Source of the DNA: Neoasaia chiangmaiensis | Lineage (GTDB): Bacteria > Pseudomonadota > Alphaproteobacteria > Acetobacterales > Acetobacteraceae | Length of the DNA: 64,000 nt | Direction of reading: 5' to 3' | Assembly (NCBI RefSeq): GCF_002005465.1 | Contig: NZ_CP014691.1 | Span: 682,001 to 746,000, forward strand | In this document: positions 28,611 to 36,792 of the stretch, piece by piece | Layout of the letters: every line of letters begins with the position of its first letter | Numbering within the stretch: the first letter of the stretch is position 1 | Notes under the pieces: model-generated | The model's input: only the letters and a program-made list of their open reading frames with translations | What the model was told of the DNA's origin: nothing | Database searches by the model: none | Made by a program: the position numbers and the translations under genes

Positions 28611-29549
28611 TTATTCCTTCATCTGCATGTCGGACATGGCGGACTGCATGTGCATCACTTTGCCCGTGCTCTTATCGATGACCGTGCCGTTATTGTATTT
28701 GGCCACGATGCCATCGAACAAACCGGGCTGCACATGTGCGAAGTACTGTACCGGAGCCGCTTCCTGCGGCGCGGCGATCTTCGGATAATCGGCGCTGTCC
28801 AGCGTGTCGGACGTCGCCTTGATCTTGTCGACCCAGGCATTGAATTCATTGCCGGGCATCGCCAGCGTACGGAACTTCATGTCCGAGAAGCCGCGACCGC
28901 TGTAATGCGCTGCTTCACCCTGATAATCGCCCGCTTCCGACGCCATCAGATGCAGCTGCGTCTGCATGCCGGCCATCGAGTAGATCATCGAGCCAAGACG
29001 GGGAATGAAGAACGACGTCATAACCGCATCGGAGGTGATGCGGAAGTTGACCGGCGTATTCACGGGAATGGCAAGCTGGTTGATCGTCGCAATCCCTTGG
29101 TCGGGATAGATGAACAGCCACTTCCAGTCCAGCGATACAACCTCGACGTTCAAGGGCTTCTGCGGTGCCGCATCGGCCGTCGCCGTCGTCGTCAGGCGAC
29201 GATACGGGTCAAGTGCATAGGTCGACCACAAGCTGAGACCGCCCAGGACAAGAATGATGACCGCAGGCGCACCCCAGACGAAAATTTCGATCTTCGTCGA
29301 GTGATCCCAGTTCGGCAGATACTCGGCCTTCGTGTTCGACTCGCGGTATGTCCACGCATAGTAAAGCGTCAGCCCGATCACCGGCAGAACGATGGCGAGC
29401 ATGACCAGCGCCTCGATCACGATGATGTTGCGCTCCGTCATGCCGACCGGTCCGCGCGGGTCCAGCACGTCGAGGGTGCAACCCGGCAGAAGCAGTGCCG
29501 GCGCCAGCGGCAGAAGCCGCCGCAATTTCGGCAAAATTCTATTATTCAT
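28611..29549 (-). CDS. cyoA: Ubiquinol oxidase subunit II, lipoprotein
   Basis: Subunit II of the quinol oxidase, 312 residues. A lipoprotein signal ends at LLLPGC (Cys24), two membrane helices follow, and then a periplasmic cupredoxin domain. The site where cytochrome c oxidases hold Cu-A reads GDYQGEAAHYSGRGFSDM and has no cysteines, which identifies a quinol rather than a cytochrome c oxidase. First gene of cyoABCD. The ribosome site is a weak GAGCGGGG, and a stem-loop lies 18 bases upstream of the start. Confidence 0.96.
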   Translation of the reverse strand: MNNRILPKLRRLLPLAPALLLPGCTLDVLDPRGPVGMTERNIIVIEALVMLAIVLPVIGLTLYYAWTYRESNTKAEYLPNWDHSTKIEIFVWGAPAVIILVLGGLSLWSTYALDPYRRLTTTATADAAPQKPLNVEVVSLDWKWLFIYPDQGIATINQLAIPVNTPVNFRITSDAVMTSFFIPRLGSMIYSMAGMQTQLHLMASEAGDYQGEAAHYSGRGFSDMKFRTLAMPGNEFNAWVDKIKATSDTLDSADYPKIAAPQEAAPVQYFAHVQPGLFDGIVAKYNNGTVIDKSTGKVMHMQSAMSDMQMKE

Positions 29550-29566
29550 AATTGGCCCCGCTCATT

Positions 29567-29583
29567 GGTCCGACGACCGGACC
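29567..29583 (-). promoter_or_regulatory. Stem-loop in the cyoA leader
   Basis: GGTCCG pairs with CGGACC across a five-base loop, 18 bases upstream of the cyoA start. It is close enough to the ribosome site to affect translation, but it is short and may be chance. Confidence 0.3.
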
Positions 29584-30090
29584 GTGTCGCGACGGACTAT
29601 CGCTACAGCCGACCGAAGCACGGTCGCTTGTGGCGATAGCGTTGTCAGAGAATGTCACGCCATCCCTCCTATACCGGCGATGAACGTGCTGCGCCCGGCC
29701 ATAGGAACCATTAACCCGCCTGCCTTTACGCATCGACGCAAAGCAGGCGCACCAAAGGTTCCACTGAACACAGTACGTCGCATCGTTTTTCGCTCCATTC
29801 CGCCGAACCCTGAAAATATCGCCGCGAGACAGCGAAACGATCAGGATCGACGCGCGCTGGGCCTCAGTGCCCAAGCTCTGCCTGCTGTAATCTGCCTGAT
29901 CGGCGGTCAAAGCAAGCACTCTTCCGCGATGAAGCTCCGACAAGGGGCAACGCGCAAAAGAAACAAATCGTTATATATCAGCGCGTTAGAAGGCACCGAT
30001 AAGACGACCCTTCTTATTCTTTCCGATTTTTAAGGTTTACGTCGTCGAACCGTATAGCTTGACATGTATTGGGACCAGCTTGGTCTGAAT

Positions 30091-30127
30091 AAAAAAAGGC
30101 GCGGTGAGGTTGACCTCGCCACGCCTT
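30091..30127 (-). terminator. Terminator of the Bax-inhibitor-1 gene
   Basis: AAGGCG and GGTGAGGT arms pair with ACCTCGCC and CGCCTT, with one mismatch and a two-base gap. A run of seven A residues on the plus strand gives the U-run on the minus strand. It lies 23 bases after the stop of the leftward gene. Confidence 0.85.
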
Positions 30128-30150
30128 CTTCCAACTAAGTTGAAATATAC

Positions 30151-30936
30151 TTAGTTGTTATTGCTAGAACGCACGCCCATGAACTGCATGAGGAAAGTAA
30201 ACAGGTTGATAAAGTTCAGATACAATCCAAGCGCATCGTAAACACTGCGCTTCGCCACTTCATCAGCACCAGCATAGGCCATGTATTGCAGATAGACAGC
30301 ACGAATGCGTTGTGTGTCGAAAGCTGTCATCAGCGTGAAAATACCAACACCAGCAATGCTGACGATGAAAGCCACCTCCGAACTGCGCAGGAAAATGTTC
30401 ACGACCATCGCGATCAGCAGACCAATCATGCCCATGAACAGAAACGAACCCATGCTGCTCAGGTCACGCCGCGTGGTATAGCCCCACAGAGACATGGCGC
30501 CGAAAGTTGCTGCCGACACGAAGAAAGCCCGCGCTACGGATTCTCCGGTATAGACCATGAGGATATTCGAGAGACTCGCGCCCATCACGGCGCAGAAAGC
30601 CCAGAACAATGCCTGTGCTGCCTGTCGCGAAAGCCGGTTGACGCCAAACGACATCACCATGACGAAGGCCAGCGGCGCAAACATCGCAAGCATGCCAAGG
30701 CCCGTCGGGCGAAGCGCTAGCCCGCCTGACATCGTTTGCACGACATGAAAGAAAAGATCGCGCAGCGACGTCTCCGCAACGGCATAAGCCACCAAACCGG
30801 TCAGCGCCAGGCCAGCAGCCATCCAGTTGTAAACACGGAGCATATAGGCACGAAGCCCGACATCAACCGTGTCAAAACTCGCGGCCGCCCCATAACGGTT
30901 CTGGTCGCCAGAACGAGAATTGGGAATGAAAGCCAT
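30151..30936 (-). CDS. Bax inhibitor-1/YccA family membrane protein
   Basis: Seven-helix inner-membrane protein of 261 residues. The N-terminal soluble part precedes LRAYMLRVYNWMAAGLALTG, and the C-terminal block GADEVAKRSVYDALGLYLNFINLFTFLMQ carries the conserved Asp and Asn of the family. Bacterial members are linked to pH-sensitive calcium leak or to the FtsH protease. AGGAAAGGG lies upstream of the ATG. It is a single-gene unit with a strong terminator. Confidence 0.93.
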   Translation of the reverse strand: MAFIPNSRSGDQNRYGAAASFDTVDVGLRAYMLRVYNWMAAGLALTGLVAYAVAETSLRDLFFHVVQTMSGGLALRPTGLGMLAMFAPLAFVMVMSFGVNRLSRQAAQALFWAFCAVMGASLSNILMVYTGESVARAFFVSAATFGAMSLWGYTTRRDLSSMGSFLFMGMIGLLIAMVVNIFLRSSEVAFIVSIAGVGIFTLMTAFDTQRIRAVYLQYMAYAGADEVAKRSVYDALGLYLNFINLFTFLMQFMGVRSSNNN

Positions 30937-31105
30937 AACACCCTTTCCTAGACCAGAGAATTCCAGTCAGTCTTACAAGCAATGTGGCGCTTTTTCCATG
31001 AGGGTCAAGTTCGGCACCGGGATCAACGCATGCGAAAAGGGGCTAGGCACAAAATGTAATCATGCCATGCTGCGTCCGCGATCCCGTCAAGGAGCCGACC
31101 AGCCG

Positions 31106-31663
31106 ATGCGCCTTTTCACCGCACTCGACATAGCGCCGCCACAGAAAAAGGTGCTCGCCAGCATGCGCGGCAGTCTGCCGGGCGCCATATGGCTTCCCCC
31201 GGAAAGCTATCATGTCACGCTGCGTTTTCTGGGAGAAATCGAAAGCCGACATACAGCCGAAGAGATTGATTTCGCCCTGTCTCGCATCACGGCAGTCCCC
31301 TTCGCTCTCCAACTCAACGGTACGGGGCTGACCACCACAGGGCGCGGGCGCAAATTGTGGATCGGCGTCGAGCGATCCGATGAACTTCTGCGCTTGCAGG
31401 CACGGATCGAATCAGCCCTCCGGCGGATCGGGCTGGTGCCAGACAAGCGACGTTTTCAGCCCCATGTCGTGATCGCGCATCTTCCCGACGATACGTTGGT
31501 CGAACGCTGGATGCAAATCCATAACCTGGGACGGTACGACCCAATGCCGATAGACCGTTTCGCGCTGTTCGAATCCCATCGCGGCCCTGATGCGCCGCAT
31601 TATGAAAATTGTGCTGAATATCTCCTGGACCCGAAAGCGGTTTCTCTCGTTCACCCCGCATGA
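31106..31663 (+). CDS. thpR: RNA 2',3'-cyclic phosphodiesterase (2H family)
   Basis: Predicted to open 2',3'-cyclic phosphates at RNA ends. The 185-residue product starts MRLFTALD, as is typical for ThpR. The first catalytic motif is HVTL near residue 36. The second reads HVVI where HxTx is expected, so the Thr is replaced by Val, although the His is kept. I chose the ATG at 31106, with AAGGAG 12 bases upstream; a longer frame to 30920 is not family-like. It overlaps the next gene by ATGA. Confidence 0.87.
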   Translation: MRLFTALDIAPPQKKVLASMRGSLPGAIWLPPESYHVTLRFLGEIESRHTAEEIDFALSRITAVPFALQLNGTGLTTTGRGRKLWIGVERSDELLRLQARIESALRRIGLVPDKRRFQPHVVIAHLPDDTLVERWMQIHNLGRYDPMPIDRFALFESHRGPDAPHYENCAEYLLDPKAVSLVHPA

Positions 31664-32277
31664 ATAATCAGCCAGATCCGTCCACGACCGAACGCCTCGA
31701 TGCGCTCGTTCGCGAAGTCCGCGCCTGTCGCGTCTGCGCGGAACACCTACCTCTCGGCCCACGTCCTCTCATTCATGTTTCGACAAGGGCCCGTATCCTC
31801 ATTGCCAGTCAGGCACCCGGAACCAAGGCTCATCTGAGCGGGAAATCATTTTACGATCCCTCCGGCAATCGACTCAGGGAATGGCTGAATCTCACGTCGG
31901 AACAGTTCTACGACACGAGCAAGGTCGCCATCCTGCCCATGGGACTATGTTATCCCGGGCGTCTGCCGAATGGTGGGGACAGGCCACCCAGACCAGAATG
32001 TGCGCCAATATGGCGGGACCGTGTCCTGGCGCTTATGCCCAGCCTGCGATTAACCTTACTCGTTGGCAGCTACAGTCAGGCGCATGTGCTTGGTCGAGGC
32101 TCGGTTTCCGACCGTGTGGCGCATTTTCACGACTACCTCCCGCGCTACTTCCCTCTTCCACACCCGTCCTGGCGAACCGGGGTTTGGGAAAAGCGCGCAC
32201 CCTGGTTTCAGGCCGAGGTCATTCCCGCCTTGCGGACGATCGTGCACGATATTCTGAGTGACGACGATCAGGTGTGA
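31660..32277 (+). CDS. Uracil-DNA glycosylase family protein, probable Fe-S type
   Basis: Related to family 4/5 uracil-DNA glycosylases, which remove uracil from DNA. The 205-residue product has two N-terminal cysteines (CRVC, residues 23-26). Two more sit in GLCYPG and RPECAP, 16 residues apart, a pattern that fits a [4Fe-4S] cluster. Motif 1 reads SQAPGTKAH rather than the usual GEAPG, and the C-terminal motif is LPHPSWR. The altered motif 1 leaves glycosylase activity uncertain. The start overlaps thpR, so both are co-translated, joining an RNA-end and a DNA-base enzyme. The last ten bases overlap marC. Confidence 0.8.
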   Translation: MNNQPDPSTTERLDALVREVRACRVCAEHLPLGPRPLIHVSTRARILIASQAPGTKAHLSGKSFYDPSGNRLREWLNLTSEQFYDTSKVAILPMGLCYPGRLPNGGDRPPRPECAPIWRDRVLALMPSLRLTLLVGSYSQAHVLGRGSVSDRVAHFHDYLPRYFPLPHPSWRTGVWEKRAPWFQAEVIPALRTIVHDILSDDDQV

Positions 32278-32993
32278 TAAGTACGCCATTGCTGCGCGAC
32301 GTCATTGACGAAGCCTTCGATCCCCGAAAACAGAATCTGAATCCCGATGCATAAGAGGATAAGCGCCGCCAGCCGGCTGACGATGCGCGCGCCCGTAACG
32401 CCGAGCAATGCGACGATCCTCTCGGCATAGGCATAGACGATCCCGACCGTAACCGAGATGCAGATCACCGCCAGCGTCAGTCCCATGAAATAGGCTGGCC
32501 GGGGATCAACAGCCGGGCGTTCCGAGCTTAAGGCGATCGCCACCGAAATACTGCCGGGCCCGACAGTGAACGGCATCGCGAATGGAAAGAACGCCTTGTC
32601 CCGGAGATCCGGCGTTGCAACCGTGCGGCCTCCCTGCAACGCCTGCCGCTCCTTGCGGGCTTCGCTCTCTTCTGGCTCCTGCAGCATGCTCCAGGCTCGC
32701 GTAGCGACAACGAGACCGCCTGTCACACGCAATGCATTGATCGTGATACCGAAAAAAGTCAGAATCTCGCCGCCAAACCAGATCGAAACCATCAGGACGA
32801 CGAAAGAATAGAACGCCACCAGACGCGCGAGCGATACGACCTCCGGCCGCGCGCGCCCCATTGTCGCCTGCGCAAAGATCAGGGATGCGCCAAGGGGATT
32901 GACGATCGAAAACAGTGCCGAATACGCCATAAGCCAGATGGACGACACATATTGCAGGCCGATGTTTTCCGTTACGACATGCGAAGTGACCAT
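32268..32993 (-). CDS. MarC family integral membrane protein
   Basis: Six-helix inner-membrane protein of 241 residues, with FSIVNPLGASLIFAQAT in the first third and FPFAMPFTVGPGSISVAIAL in the middle, both typical for MarC/YhgN. The family was named for the mar locus but has no proven role in drug resistance. Its ATG shares a base with the mprF stop (TGATG), so it is translated after mprF. It is the last gene of the lysS-mprF-marC unit and converges on the glycosylase-like gene. Confidence 0.88.
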   Translation of the reverse strand: MVTSHVVTENIGLQYVSSIWLMAYSALFSIVNPLGASLIFAQATMGRARPEVVSLARLVAFYSFVVLMVSIWFGGEILTFFGITINALRVTGGLVVATRAWSMLQEPEESEARKERQALQGGRTVATPDLRDKAFFPFAMPFTVGPGSISVAIALSSERPAVDPRPAYFMGLTLAVICISVTVGIVYAYAERIVALLGVTGARIVSRLAALILLCIGIQILFSGIEGFVNDVAQQWRTYHT

Positions 32994-35080
32994 CAGCCCG
33001 AGCCGTCACGTGTCCGTATGTCAGACGCCACGAAGCGGTTCTGCCGCAATCCGCGCTGGATACGACGTTTCTCGCTGCTGAGAACCGCCTGTATGGCCTT
33101 GATATCTTGTGCCAGGCAGCAGAGCGTCCCGCCAATGCCTGCGCCATTCGGGCACACCGTCATCCCGATATCATGATAGACGCCGATCAACGATTGTCCC
33201 ACGCGAATGAAGGCCGGATGGCGCCCTTCCTGCAAGGCGAGATCGCGCAGGCGCCAGATCGCCGCGACACAGTCACGCTCCGCGCCCGCGGGATCGCCCA
33301 GTCCAATGATGAAACGGCCGGTTCGCAGGAATGGAATGCCCGCGCGCCCGCCTTCACCCAGCAGGAAGCCACTCGGACGACGGGGCCCCAACTCATCCAG
33401 CGCATGATCGAGCGACCGGTAGCAGAGTTCGCTCTCCTGATCCCAGGGGCGAATGGGGATGTGACCACGCCGCATCATCTGCCCGATCGCGATAAGGCCC
33501 AGGAGCGCGGAAATACCGAGTGCCCACCGCGCGACGGACGTATGCGCGTCGTAGATCAGGGAGCGCCACCACGCCTGCCCGAAATGACCGCGTAATGCAA
33601 AGAGGCCCACTGTCGCCAGGCTGAAGAACCATAACGTCACCGGCGCGATCATGCTGGGCCGCAAGGGCTCGACCAGCAGACGCGCCCTTCGGTAGTAACA
33701 GCCGCGAAACGGCGCGATCAGGAACATCACAAGCATGAGCGACAGCGGCACGCCGAGCGGCGCTTCCCGCAGCAGGACCAGAAGGATCGCAAATCCCAGC
33801 AGGCAAAGCGTCGCGCGCCAGGCCAACGTCACGCGCTGGGACAGGCCGATCGCCAGACCAACAAGCCCAACACCGACAAAGCAGAGCAGGAAGTCGGAAA
33901 ACTGCGGCAACCAGCGCCCGACGATGGATATCTGATACACGTGCGGCGGCACGAGAACGGCATAGAAGACCAGCAGAATGCCGGTCGCAGCGACGACCCC
34001 CGTTGCGACGGCAACCGAGAAATCCGCCTCGGATTCCCGGATCACCTGGCTCGGCCGACGCGGTCCACGATCGGGCGACGCAACACCACGCTTGCGCGCC
34101 AGAGCGGCGTCGCCACGCAGGAACAGTTCATGCCCCGCGAACATCAGCCCGGCGAGAATCAGGGGAATGATGTAGTAGAACAGCCGGAAAACGAGGATCG
34201 TGCCCAGAATACGCGAAGCTGGGAGATAGGGCCCGAGCGCCAGCATCATCGCACCGTCGAAAACGCCGAGACCGCCCGGAACGCTGGCTACCAGTCCCGC
34301 CGTATATGACGCGATATAGATCGCCAGAAACGCGCCAAACCCCATGGGCGTGCCACTCGGCAGAAGCACATAGGCGATCAACGCCGTGGCCGCCATATCC
34401 GCTGCACTGACAAAGACCTGTGCTATGGCAATTCCGATATGCGGCACATCGATCTGATAGCGCCCGACCCGGATTTCCCGCCAGCGCACCGCGGCACCGA
34501 TATAAGCCAGAATGGCCAGCCAGCTGGCAGCACCGGCGACCTGCAGGACGGCACGCGGCAGACGATCCAGCAGTGGAACATGCTCGGGCTCCAGCAGCAG
34601 AACGCCGCCGATCAGCGCAAGTGTTCCAAGGAGATACGTCGTCGAACAGAACGCGATGATCTGCGCAATCCCGCCGGCACTTACCCCCCAATTGCGATAA
34701 AGCCGGAAGCGTACCGCCGCTCCGGAAATCGCGGAACAACCGAGATTATGCGACAGTACATACGAGCAGAATGCCGCAAAAGCACTCCGCCGATAAGGCT
34801 GCCGCGCCTCAACGTGACGACATGCGAGATAGTCGTAAAACGTCAGGATGAAATAGGATAGCAGCGTGCATGCCGCGCCGAGCATCAGTGCGCGATCCGG
34901 TATCGCCCGCAACGCCGAGCGGACATCCGCGATCGACAGATGTCTGAGTTCGCGCTGGATGACGAAGAAGGCCGCGACAAGCAACACGATCCCCAACAGC
35001 GCCGGCAGACGATGCAACAGCATGCGTCCGCGCGATGCACGGTCGGGACAGGTCTTCACCTCAGGGGTGTCGGCCCGCAT
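32993..35080 (-). CDS. mprF: MprF-type lysyl-phosphatidylglycerol flippase with truncated synthase domain
   Basis: Membrane protein related to MprF/LpiA, which uses Lys-tRNA to make lysyl-phosphatidylglycerol and flips it outward. The N-terminal flippase region is complete, with SYVLSHNLGCSAISGAAVRF and ASVPGGLGVFDGAM, and about 14 helices run to residue 540. The cytosolic domain begins normally (FIIGLGDPAG, then RHPAFIRVG), but the protein ends after about 170 residues instead of about 330. The missing part includes the second GNAT half. The rest cannot be recovered by a frameshift, because marC occupies the next bases. The start at 35080 follows the lysS stop by four bases; an upstream frame to 35131 would overlap lysS. 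Synthase activity is doubtful. Confidence 0.8.
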   Translation of the reverse strand: MRADTPEVKTCPDRASRGRMLLHRLPALLGIVLLVAAFFVIQRELRHLSIADVRSALRAIPDRALMLGAACTLLSYFILTFYDYLACRHVEARQPYRRSAFAAFCSYVLSHNLGCSAISGAAVRFRLYRNWGVSAGGIAQIIAFCSTTYLLGTLALIGGVLLLEPEHVPLLDRLPRAVLQVAGAASWLAILAYIGAAVRWREIRVGRYQIDVPHIGIAIAQVFVSAADMAATALIAYVLLPSGTPMGFGAFLAIYIASYTAGLVASVPGGLGVFDGAMMLALGPYLPASRILGTILVFRLFYYIIPLILAGLMFAGHELFLRGDAALARKRGVASPDRGPRRPSQVIRESEADFSVAVATGVVAATGILLVFYAVLVPPHVYQISIVGRWLPQFSDFLLCFVGVGLVGLAIGLSQRVTLAWRATLCLLGFAILLVLLREAPLGVPLSLMLVMFLIAPFRGCYYRRARLLVEPLRPSMIAPVTLWFFSLATVGLFALRGHFGQAWWRSLIYDAHTSVARWALGISALLGLIAIGQMMRRGHIPIRPWDQESELCYRSLDHALDELGPRRPSGFLLGEGGRAGIPFLRTGRFIIGLGDPAGAERDCVAAIWRLRDLALQEGRHPAFIRVGQSLIGVYHDIGMTVCPNGAGIGGTLCCLAQDIKAIQAVLSSEKRRIQRGLRQNRFVASDIRTRDGSG

Positions 35081-35084
35081 GCGG

Positions 35085-36704
35085 TCAGCCCTGTTCCGTT
35101 TCCGCTGGCACCGCATCGCGCGCCAGCGCACCCTCGATCAGCGCCACCGTCTCCGGCAGACCGAACAACGCTGCGAAAATGCCGAAGCGCGGCCCCTCCG
35201 TCTGACCGAGCAGCACCTCATACAGGCAGCCGAACCACGAACGCAGCGGCTGGAACTGATGCCGCTTTCCAACCTCGAACACGATGTCCTGCACCTCGAC
35301 CGGCGAAAGCTTCGGGTCCGCCGCCGCCAGCGCTGCCGCAAGATCGGCCAACGCCGCACGCTCCTGTTCGGTCGGCGCGCGGAAGGTCTTTGCGGGTTTG
35401 ACGAATTCCTGGAAATAAACGACGGCATGCCGGACCAGACGATCCACATAGGAATGCGTCTCGGGCGACAACGACGGATCGTAGCGCTGCAGGAACTTCC
35501 ATAATGTCGAGGCCGAATTGGCATTGGCGACCGACGCCAGGTTCAGGAGGGCCGTGAAAGACACCGGACTGCTGTCCTGCGGCCGGATCTCGCCTCCATG
35601 GATGAACCATGCCGGATTGGCACGCAGCACCGTCTGCTCGCTCTCCGTCGCCGCCTTGTCGACATTGGCGATGTATTCATCCATGGCACGCGGAATAACA
35701 TCGAAAAACAGCCGCTTGGCACGGGTCGGCTGATTGAACATATACTGCGCCAGACTTTCGGGCGGCGCATAACGCAGCCAGTCCTCGATCGAAAGACCGT
35801 TGCCCTTGGACTTGCTGATCTTCTGCGCGTGCTGGTCCAGAAACAGTTCGTAGGTCAGGCCAGCCGGCGGCGCCTTACCCAGGATCCGGCAAATCCTGCT
35901 CGACAGCTTGACGCTGTCGATCAGGTCCTTGCCCGACATTTCGTAGTCGACACCCAGCGCATACCAGCGCATGGCCCAGTCGGCTTTCCACTGCATCTTC
36001 GCATGGCCGCCAAGCACGGACGTTTCAAAAGTCTCATCGCTGTCCGGGTCTTTCCACACAACCGTCGCGGCGATGGGGTCCACCTTCAGGACCGGCACCT
36101 GCATGACCCGCCCCGTTCTTGGATGAATCGGAAGAACCGGTGAATACGTGGCCCGACGTTCCGCGCCGAGCGTCGGTGCGATCGTCGCGACAACCTCATC
36201 ATGCACTTCAAGCATGCGGCGCAGTGCATCGTCGAAGCGACCGCCCGTGTAATAATCCGTCGCGGAAGCAAACTCATACTGGAAACCAAAGCCATCCAGG
36301 AATTCGCACAGCATGGCGTTGTTATGCGCGGCAAAACTATCGAAACGCCCGAAGGGATCGGGAATGCGCGTCAAGGGCAGCCCAAGATGCTGCGTCAGCA
36401 TCTCCTGATTGGGCACGTTGGTCGGAACTTTACGCAGCGCGTCCATGTCATCGGAAAATGCGAGCAGACGCGTGGAACGGCCCGTCAGCGCCTCATAGGC
36501 CTGGCGCACCCACGTTGTTCGCGCCACCTCGCCGAATGTGCCGATATGCGGCAAACCCGATGGGCCATAACCCGTTTCCAGGAGTGCCGGCCCGTCACCA
36601 CCGCGCGCATCCACATGCGCGACGATTTTTCGTGCTTCCTCGAAAGGCCAGGCTTTGGGCAGTGCGGCCTGATCGGCGGCGATTTTTTCTTCTATGCTGG
36701 ACAT
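35085..36704 (-). CDS. lysS: Class I lysyl-tRNA synthetase
   Basis: Charges tRNA-Lys with lysine. The archaeal-type class I enzyme is usual in alphaproteobacteria. The Rossmann HIGH-type motif is HIGT (residues 53-56, in GPSGLPHIGTFGE), and KISKSKGNG near residue 298 is the KMSKS loop. The length of 539 residues is normal. I placed the start at the ATG at 36704 (MSSIEEK); an ATG at 36737 is also possible and neither has a good ribosome site. It is the first gene of the unit with mprF, the enzyme family that consumes its product. Confidence 0.93.
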   Translation of the reverse strand: MSSIEEKIAADQAALPKAWPFEEARKIVAHVDARGGDGPALLETGYGPSGLPHIGTFGEVARTTWVRQAYEALTGRSTRLLAFSDDMDALRKVPTNVPNQEMLTQHLGLPLTRIPDPFGRFDSFAAHNNAMLCEFLDGFGFQYEFASATDYYTGGRFDDALRRMLEVHDEVVATIAPTLGAERRATYSPVLPIHPRTGRVMQVPVLKVDPIAATVVWKDPDSDETFETSVLGGHAKMQWKADWAMRWYALGVDYEMSGKDLIDSVKLSSRICRILGKAPPAGLTYELFLDQHAQKISKSKGNGLSIEDWLRYAPPESLAQYMFNQPTRAKRLFFDVIPRAMDEYIANVDKAATESEQTVLRANPAWFIHGGEIRPQDSSPVSFTALLNLASVANANSASTLWKFLQRYDPSLSPETHSYVDRLVRHAVVYFQEFVKPAKTFRAPTEQERAALADLAAALAAADPKLSPVEVQDIVFEVGKRHQFQPLRSWFGCLYEVLLGQTEGPRFGIFAALFGLPETVALIEGALARDAVPAETEQG

Positions 36705-36792
36705 GATCGACAGAAAATTAGGTAGGGACAACGCCATGGTCAAGCAATCCGCACGCTAGGCTCATTGCCCGTGCGGCTGTAATGTTCCGGAC

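Larger units (their letters stand above)
29550..30150. other. Non-coding leader region of the cyo operon
   Basis: About 600 bases with no convincing gene between cyoA and the Bax-inhibitor gene. A 133-codon minus-strand frame here (29542-29943) has a composition unlike a protein and no family match. The right end holds the terminator of the Bax-inhibitor gene. The remainder should contain the cyo promoter and a possible long 5' leader. I could not identify a confident -35/-10 pair or a known operator. Confidence 0.6.

Noticed and set aside
29542-29943. 133-codon minus-strand frame upstream of cyoA
   Set aside because: It overlaps the cyoA start, has a composition unlike a protein (many Arg, Ser, Cys), and no ribosome site or family resemblance.
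32268-33170. Frameshift as the cause of the short mprF
   Set aside because: The missing half of the synthase domain would need about 480 bases or more downstream, but these bases code for an intact marC in a normal frame. Translation of the other frames shows nothing MprF-like.
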